From: an uncultured Flavobacteriales bacterium
GTDB taxonomy: Bacteria; Bacteroidota; Bacteroidia; Flavobacteriales_E; Vicingaceae
Length of the DNA stretch: 64,000 nucleotides
Reading direction: 5' to 3'
Assembly (NCBI GenBank): GCA_937901255.1
Contig: CALCHN010000068.1
Span: 31,172 to 95,171 of the forward strand
The notes beneath the pieces were generated by a model. The model was not told where the DNA came from. It saw only the letters and a program-made list of their open reading frames with translations, and ran no database searches. The position numbers and the translations under genes are program-made. Position 1 is the stretch's first letter, and every line of letters starts with the position of its first letter. Positions 59,940-64,000 of this stretch are shown one piece after another.

Positions 59940-62225
59940 TTAAGCTCTAGTTAAAATCTCCACCACCAACGCTTTGGTTAATGGTTTATCTGCTGCTTGT
60001 TTTCTTACATCATCAAACGAATAAAGAAAATCGCACCCATTTTTATATTCGCTACAACCATAGGCGGTTTTACCTTTTATAATCTCTCCTTTTTTACATT
60101 TCGGACAAATTAAAACATCGCTTTTTGCAGCTTTGGTTTTCTTTTTTGATGTTGGAGTTAACACCAATTCAAACTGTTCATTTAAACTCAACACACCATC
60201 TACTTTTTCACCATTGTCTTTAAACCCTTTTATGGTTGTAGATTTTCCTTTTTTTAATATTTGAAGGATTTGCTTTTCTGTCAACTTCTTTTCTTTAAAA
60301 GTAAATGGCAGTAGAAATTTACATCCATTAGTATATTCACTACACCCATAAGCGGTTTTACCTTTTAGCATGTTACCTTTTTTACATTTCGGGCAACTTG
60401 CTGTTGCAATTCCTGATGTTTTCTTGTTGGTTTTCGTTTCAGCTTGGTGCGTTACGTGAGATATTTGAGCACTGTTTTGCTCCATTCTAACTTCATACAC
60501 CAAATCATCCACCATTTTTTTCATGTTCTTGATAAAAGTACCTGCATTGTAAGCACCTTTTTCAATTTGTTGTAATTGCTTCTCCCATGTTCCTGTTAGC
60601 TCAGCAGAAACTAATATTTTGTTCTTTATCGTGTCTATCAGTTGAATTCCTGTAGTAGTTGGCAGTAGTTGTTTTTTATTTCTAACAATGTATTTTCTTT
60701 TAAATAAGGTTTCTATAATATTTGCCCTAGTTGATGGTCTTCCTATACCGTTTTCTTTCATCAGTTCCCGCAATTCCTCATCATCAACCTGTTTGCCAGC
60801 TGTTTCCATAGCTCTTAATAAAGTTGCTTCTGTAAACATTTTTGGTGGCTTTGTTTCTTTTTCTAAAAAACTTGGTTCATGCGGTCCTTTTTCGCCTTTC
60901 TTAAAAGCCGGAAGTACGTCAGGTTCTTTTTCTTCAGCTCCAGGAATTTCAAAAACTACCCTCCACCCTTTTTCGGTAATTACTTTTCCTGTTGTTTTAA
61001 AAGTTACATCTGCTGCTTTACCGATAACCGCTGTATTATCTACAGAACAATCATCATAAAAAACAGCTATAAAACGCCTTACAATTATATCGTAAACTTT
61101 TTGCTCGTGCACACTCAATGAATTCTGAACGCCTGTTGGGATAATAGCATGGTGATCGGTAACTTTTTTATCATTAAATACTTTAGATGATTTTCTAATT
61201 TTCTTCCCTAATAAAGGTTGTGTTAATTGCTGATAATTAGTCAACTTTTCCAAAATACCTTTTACTTTCGGATAAACATCATTTGGTAAAAAGGTGGTAT
61301 CTACCCTTGGATAAGTGACAACCTTCTGCTCGTAAAGTTTTTGAACTGTTTTAAGGGTATCATCTGCAGAAAATCCAAATTTATTATTACAGTAAACCTG
61401 TAAGCCTGTTAAATCAAATAGTTTAGGTGCATACTCTTTGCCTTTCTTTTTCTCTACAGAAACAATTTCAAAGTCGCTCTCTTTAACTTTATTAGCTAAT
61501 TTTTCTCCATCTTCTTTTTTTAAAAACCTACCTTCTTCGCAATTAAATAAGGTATCTCTGTAAAGCGTTTGTAATTCCCAAAAAAGTGTTGGTTTAAAGT
61601 TTTCTATTTCTTTAAACCTATTTACAACCATTGCTAATGTTGGCGTTTGCACTCTTCCTATAGACAGTACCTGCTTATAACCACCATGTTTAATAGTGTA
61701 TAAACGAGTAGCATTCATTCCCAACAACCAATCTCCAATAGCTCTAGAAAATCCCGCATAATATAAGTTGTCATATTTTTCTGATGGTTTTAAGTTGTCA
61801 AAACCTTCTTTAATGGCTTCAGTAGTTAAGGAGGAAATCCATAATCGTTTTACTTCTCCTTTGTATCCTGCTTGCTCCAACACCCAACGCTGAATAAGCT
61901 CTCCCTCTTGTCCGGCATCACCACAGTTTATGACTAAAGTAGCATTATCAAATAAAGTTTTTACAATGTTGAACTGCTTTTGAATTCCAGCATTCTCAGC
62001 CACTTTGGTTTTAAATTTTTCGGGCAACATAGGCAAGTTGTTCAAGTTCCAACTTTTCCAATAATCTTTATAATCGTGTGGTTCAAAAAGAGTACATAAA
62101 TGCCCAAAAGTGTAGGTTACTGCATAACCATTGCCTTCAAAATAACCATCTCGCTTGGTATTAGCACCAAGCACACTGGCAATTTCTCTGGCTACACTAG
62201 GTTTTTCGGCAATACAAACTTTCAT
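59940..62225 (-). CDS. topB: DNA topoisomerase III with two C-terminal zinc ribbons
   Basis: This type IA topoisomerase of 761 residues relaxes and decatenates DNA through single-strand passage. The TOPRIM domain starts KVCIAEKPSVAREIASVLGA, and DAGQEGELIQRW gives its acidic site. The catalytic tyrosine is in TYPRVDTTFLP near residue 316, and GRPSTRANIIETL follows. Two Cys4 ribbons end the protein (CPKCKKGNMLKGKTAYGCSE and CPKCKKGEIIKGKTAYGCSE, about 110 residues apart). Such copies are chromosomal in Bacteroidetes but also common on mobile elements. Nothing mobile is next to it. Confidence 0.94.
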   Translation of the reverse strand: MKVCIAEKPSVAREIASVLGANTKRDGYFEGNGYAVTYTFGHLCTLFEPHDYKDYWKSWNLNNLPMLPEKFKTKVAENAGIQKQFNIVKTLFDNATLVINCGDAGQEGELIQRWVLEQAGYKGEVKRLWISSLTTEAIKEGFDNLKPSEKYDNLYYAGFSRAIGDWLLGMNATRLYTIKHGGYKQVLSIGRVQTPTLAMVVNRFKEIENFKPTLFWELQTLYRDTLFNCEEGRFLKKEDGEKLANKVKESDFEIVSVEKKKGKEYAPKLFDLTGLQVYCNNKFGFSADDTLKTVQKLYEQKVVTYPRVDTTFLPNDVYPKVKGILEKLTNYQQLTQPLLGKKIRKSSKVFNDKKVTDHHAIIPTGVQNSLSVHEQKVYDIIVRRFIAVFYDDCSVDNTAVIGKAADVTFKTTGKVITEKGWRVVFEIPGAEEKEPDVLPAFKKGEKGPHEPSFLEKETKPPKMFTEATLLRAMETAGKQVDDEELRELMKENGIGRPSTRANIIETLFKRKYIVRNKKQLLPTTTGIQLIDTIKNKILVSAELTGTWEKQLQQIEKGAYNAGTFIKNMKKMVDDLVYEVRMEQNSAQISHVTHQAETKTNKKTSGIATASCPKCKKGNMLKGKTAYGCSEYTNGCKFLLPFTFKEKKLTEKQILQILKKGKSTTIKGFKDNGEKVDGVLSLNEQFELVLTPTSKKKTKAAKSDVLICPKCKKGEIIKGKTAYGCSEYKNGCDFLYSFDDVRKQAADKPLTKALVVEILTRA

Positions 62226-62314
62226 CTGTTTATTTTTTTTCTTTAAGCTTATACACTCTACGCTTCTAAATTACGCTCCTTCTGAGCTTTTGTTTTTTCT
62301 AACTTATTTTTCTA

Positions 62315-62383
62315 ACTCACCCCCAAGTTATCTTAAGATAACTTCTCCCTCTCTCGTTAAAGAGAGGGGGCATGGGGAGAGTT
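62315..62383. repeat. Cloverleaf intergenic repeat, copy 3
   Basis: ACTCACCCCC outer arm, AAGTTATC-ttaa-GATAACTT, then CTCCCTCTCT/AGAGAGGGGG and GGGGAGAGTT. It lies in the gap upstream of topB. Confidence 0.78.
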
Positions 62384-62458
62384 ATTTAAATGAGAAAACT
62401 TTACTCATGGTCGTTTCATATAGTATAATAAAATAGCTTTTACAAATTAATGGATTTT

Positions 62459-62908
62459 TTACAATAATTCATAATCTGGAATATCCTCTAAAAAAGTGTA
62501 AGACTCGTTTTCAAAGTCTATTTTACAACAATAATGATTCATTCCATTGGTTACTAAAAGATAAGGCACTTTAAAAACCATGTTATATCGAGCTATTTGT
62601 TCAAAAGTAGCTTCCGATATTTTTATATGTGGAGCTTTACACTCTACTAAAAACAAGGGTTGTAATTGTTGATTGTAAATTAAGATATCTGCTCTTTTTT
62701 GCATTTCGTTAAATACTAAACCTTTTTCTATTACAATAAAGGATTTAGGAAAATGCTTGTGATTGATTAAAAAACTAACCACATGTTGCCTTACCCATTC
62801 TTCGGGAGTTAAAACCAAGTATTTTTTACGAATAACATCAAAAATGTATTCCTTATTATGCTCTCGCTTAACTTTATAATCGTATTCCGGTAAGTTGAGT
62901 TGGTGCAT
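62459..62908 (-). CDS. HSDR_N-type PD-(D/E)xK domain protein
   Basis: The 149-residue protein matches the free-standing type I restriction enzyme R N-terminal domain (HSDR_N_2). Catalytic-type residues are Asp74 in KRADILIYN and Glu89-x-Lys91 in FLVECKAP, the classic nuclease core. The N-terminus LVLTPEEWVRQHVVSFLINH is typical. It is found as a single domain in most Bacteroidetes beside housekeeping genes, so a repair or chromosome role is more likely than restriction. It follows queE by 4 bases. Confidence 0.85.
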   Translation of the reverse strand: MHQLNLPEYDYKVKREHNKEYIFDVIRKKYLVLTPEEWVRQHVVSFLINHKHFPKSFIVIEKGLVFNEMQKRADILIYNQQLQPLFLVECKAPHIKISEATFEQIARYNMVFKVPYLLVTNGMNHYCCKIDFENESYTFLEDIPDYELL

Positions 62909-62912
62909 AATA

Positions 62913-63572
62913 CTAAGGTATATGCATGTATTTATGCGTTTGTAAAGAAATTGACCATTGTGTGTGTTTTTTCACATACTCAATAATTAAAGGTAACATT
63001 TTTCCCTGACTACTCCACTCGGGTTGTAAGTACAAACGACAATGTTTCTTCACTTTTGCTGCATGTTCTTCCGCCCACTTAAAATCATTTTTATTGTGAA
63101 TAATTACTTTAAGTTCATCTGCATAATGGTAAGCATCATCAAGCGGTGGCATATTTTTTTTAGGAGATAAGCAATACCAATCCCAATTTCCACTACTTTG
63201 GTGAGCCCCAGAAGTCTCTAAAAAAACTTCTACCCCTATAGCTTTTAGCTGATTGGTAATATAATTTAAATTATACAACAAAGGTTCTCCTCCTGTTATT
63301 ACTATGGCTTTCGCTTCAATTTTAATAATGTTCTCTATAATTTGTTGTACATCTACCAAGGGGTGTAAGTCTGGATTCCAACTTTCTTTAACATCGCACC
63401 AATGACAACCAACATCGCAACCACCAACACGAATAAAGTAAGCCGCTTTTCCTGTATTATATCCTTCTCCCTGAACAGAATAAAACTCCTCCATTATTGG
63501 CAACATTCTACCTTCTATAAGCCCTTGCTGTTGCTCTTCACTTAGTTTTTTATTTATTAACGTATTTGTCAT
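62913..63572 (-). CDS. queE: 7-carboxy-7-deazaguanine synthase
   Basis: QueE (219 residues) is a radical SAM enzyme that contracts 6-carboxy-tetrahydropterin to 7-carboxy-7-deazaguanine, for queuosine tRNA modification. EEFYSVQGEGYNTGKAAYFIRVGGCDVGCHWCD (seen in two parts) contains Cys52, Cys56 and Cys59 that hold the iron-sulfur cluster. VITGGEPLL and ELKVIIHN follow. Other queuosine genes are not in the window. It forms a pair with the HSDR_N protein gene. Confidence 0.93.
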   Translation of the reverse strand: MTNTLINKKLSEEQQQGLIEGRMLPIMEEFYSVQGEGYNTGKAAYFIRVGGCDVGCHWCDVKESWNPDLHPLVDVQQIIENIIKIEAKAIVITGGEPLLYNLNYITNQLKAIGVEVFLETSGAHQSSGNWDWYCLSPKKNMPPLDDAYHYADELKVIIHNKNDFKWAEEHAAKVKKHCRLYLQPEWSSQGKMLPLIIEYVKKHTQWSISLQTHKYMHIP

Positions 63573-63928
63573 ACCGCAAAAATAAGATTTGTTTTTCTAT
63601 AACCTATTGTACATTTATATTCAAGTTTAAAATAAGTAACTGCTACAATTTACTCTAAAAAGAATTTGATATTTATATTAAAAAGCTAATTAGACTCACC
63701 CCAAAGTTATCTTTCGATAACTCCCCCCCCTCTCTTTAAAGAGAGGGGGTTGGTGGAGAGTTCTGGCAAAATTTTACATTAAAAATTAATCTTTTTACCA
63801 AGCAAACAGATTTAATTTAAAATATACTTTAAAATAGATTATAGTATTTTTACTTAGTTGTTTATCGTTTTTGTAACATAAATACTTAATACTCGTAAAA
63901 CGCCCAATATCAACCAAAATACAACTGC
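63573..63928. other. Intergenic region upstream of rpoD
   Basis: These 356 bases hold the fourth cloverleaf repeat (63694-63762) and an AT-rich stretch with the likely rpoD promoter. A TTG near 63858 and GTTTTTG near 63868-63874 are only partial matches to -33/-7. No gene is seen. Confidence 0.55.
63694..63762. repeat. Cloverleaf intergenic repeat, copy 4
   Basis: ACTCACCCC outer arm, AAGTTATC-tttc-GATAACT, then CCCCCCTCTCTTT/AAAGAGAGGGGG and GGAGAGTT. It is the most diverged copy, but all three stems persist. Confidence 0.75.
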
Positions 63929-64000
63929 ATGAGACAACTTAAAATTACTAAGCAGGTAACCAATAGAGAAACCATATCGTTGGAAAAATACCTTCAGGAT
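63929..64000 (+). CDS. rpoD: RNA polymerase primary sigma factor, N-terminus only
   Basis: The first 24 codons of the housekeeping sigma factor (RpoD/SigA) are present, MRQLKITKQVTNRETISLEK and on, and the gene runs off the right edge. This short start is characteristic of Bacteroidetes RpoD, which lacks the long acidic region 1.1 of other phyla. The protein recognises the TAnnTTTG promoters seen throughout this window. Confidence 0.9.
   Translation, partial: MRQLKITKQVTNRETISLEKYLQD

Noticed and set aside
59940..62225. Topoisomerase III as a sign of a conjugative element
   Set aside because: No relaxase, mobilisation or transfer genes are nearby, and it stands among housekeeping genes.
62459..62908. 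HSDR_N protein as part of a second restriction system
   Set aside because: It is a single domain beside queE, without methylase or specificity genes, as in many relatives.

Overview
The window is a 64 kb stretch of a low-GC, compact bacterial chromosome from the phylum Bacteroidetes, most likely a Flavobacteriales-type organism. Pointers are the Bacteroidetes -7 promoter element TAnnTTTG upstream of many genes, a secreted protein with a gliding-type (type IX secretion) C-terminal domain, a SusC-like TonB receptor followed by a DUF4249 lipoprotein, a sphingolipid/sulfonolipid-type alpha-oxoamine synthase, a VF530 protein, frequent TTG starts, and an RpoD N-terminus of Bacteroidetes type at the right edge. 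No rRNA, tRNA or CRISPR array was seen. The genus cannot be read from the sequence.

Layout. 0-8 kb: VF530 protein, alpha-oxoamine synthase, a FecCD/ATPase uptake transporter, penicillin-binding protein 1A with an internal Cys4 insert, and the 3-oxoacid CoA-transferase genes scoA and scoB, split by a four-helix-bundle (23S-IVS type) gene bounded by 37-bp inverted repeats. 8-16 kb: small accessory genes (one frameshifted), glutathione peroxidase, an MsbA-like exporter, a glycosyltransferase, and an AT-rich cluster with a YiiX-like hydrolase. 16-21 kb: SixA, a tiny membrane protein, an S4 protein with TruC, and an ECF sigma factor overlapping a membrane-anchored tandem FGE-domain protein.

21-30.7 kb is an accessory island: a type I restriction-modification operon read leftward as xre-hsdR-hsdS-PrrC-like-hsdM-(33-aa ORF)-membrane protein-DUF4365-like protein. 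It is bracketed by related ~80-bp hairpin repeats and by long non-coding stretches with strong predicted RNA folds. The 360-residue ABC ATPase inside it carries an Arg-Glu-His pattern spaced like the PrrC anticodon-nuclease triad, so this is probably a restriction system backed by a suicide tRNase.

30.7-49 kb: a lipoprotein, a type IX secreted protein, a second ABC exporter, a cold-shock protein, a CI/LexA-like repressor divergent from a radical SAM gene, the TonB receptor with DUF4249 and ChaN genes, a DinB-CDF pair, phosphohexomutase with RNase HII, fumarylacetoacetase and glyA. 49-64 kb: TPM-TPM-LemA cluster, htpG, a two-gene cassette-like islet, an aminotransferase-ABM-DUF62 operon, phoH, STAS, rnz, HU, topB, an HSDR_N nuclease-like gene, queE and the start of rpoD.

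Intergenic space is seeded with several interspersed repeat families: a 70-bp cloverleaf (four copies), CCTGTCAGG palindromes at gene ends (two), GC-rich 'CCCC..GGGG' hairpins (four) and an ATTCC/GGAAT element (two), one of which supplies the stop codon of a neighbouring gene.
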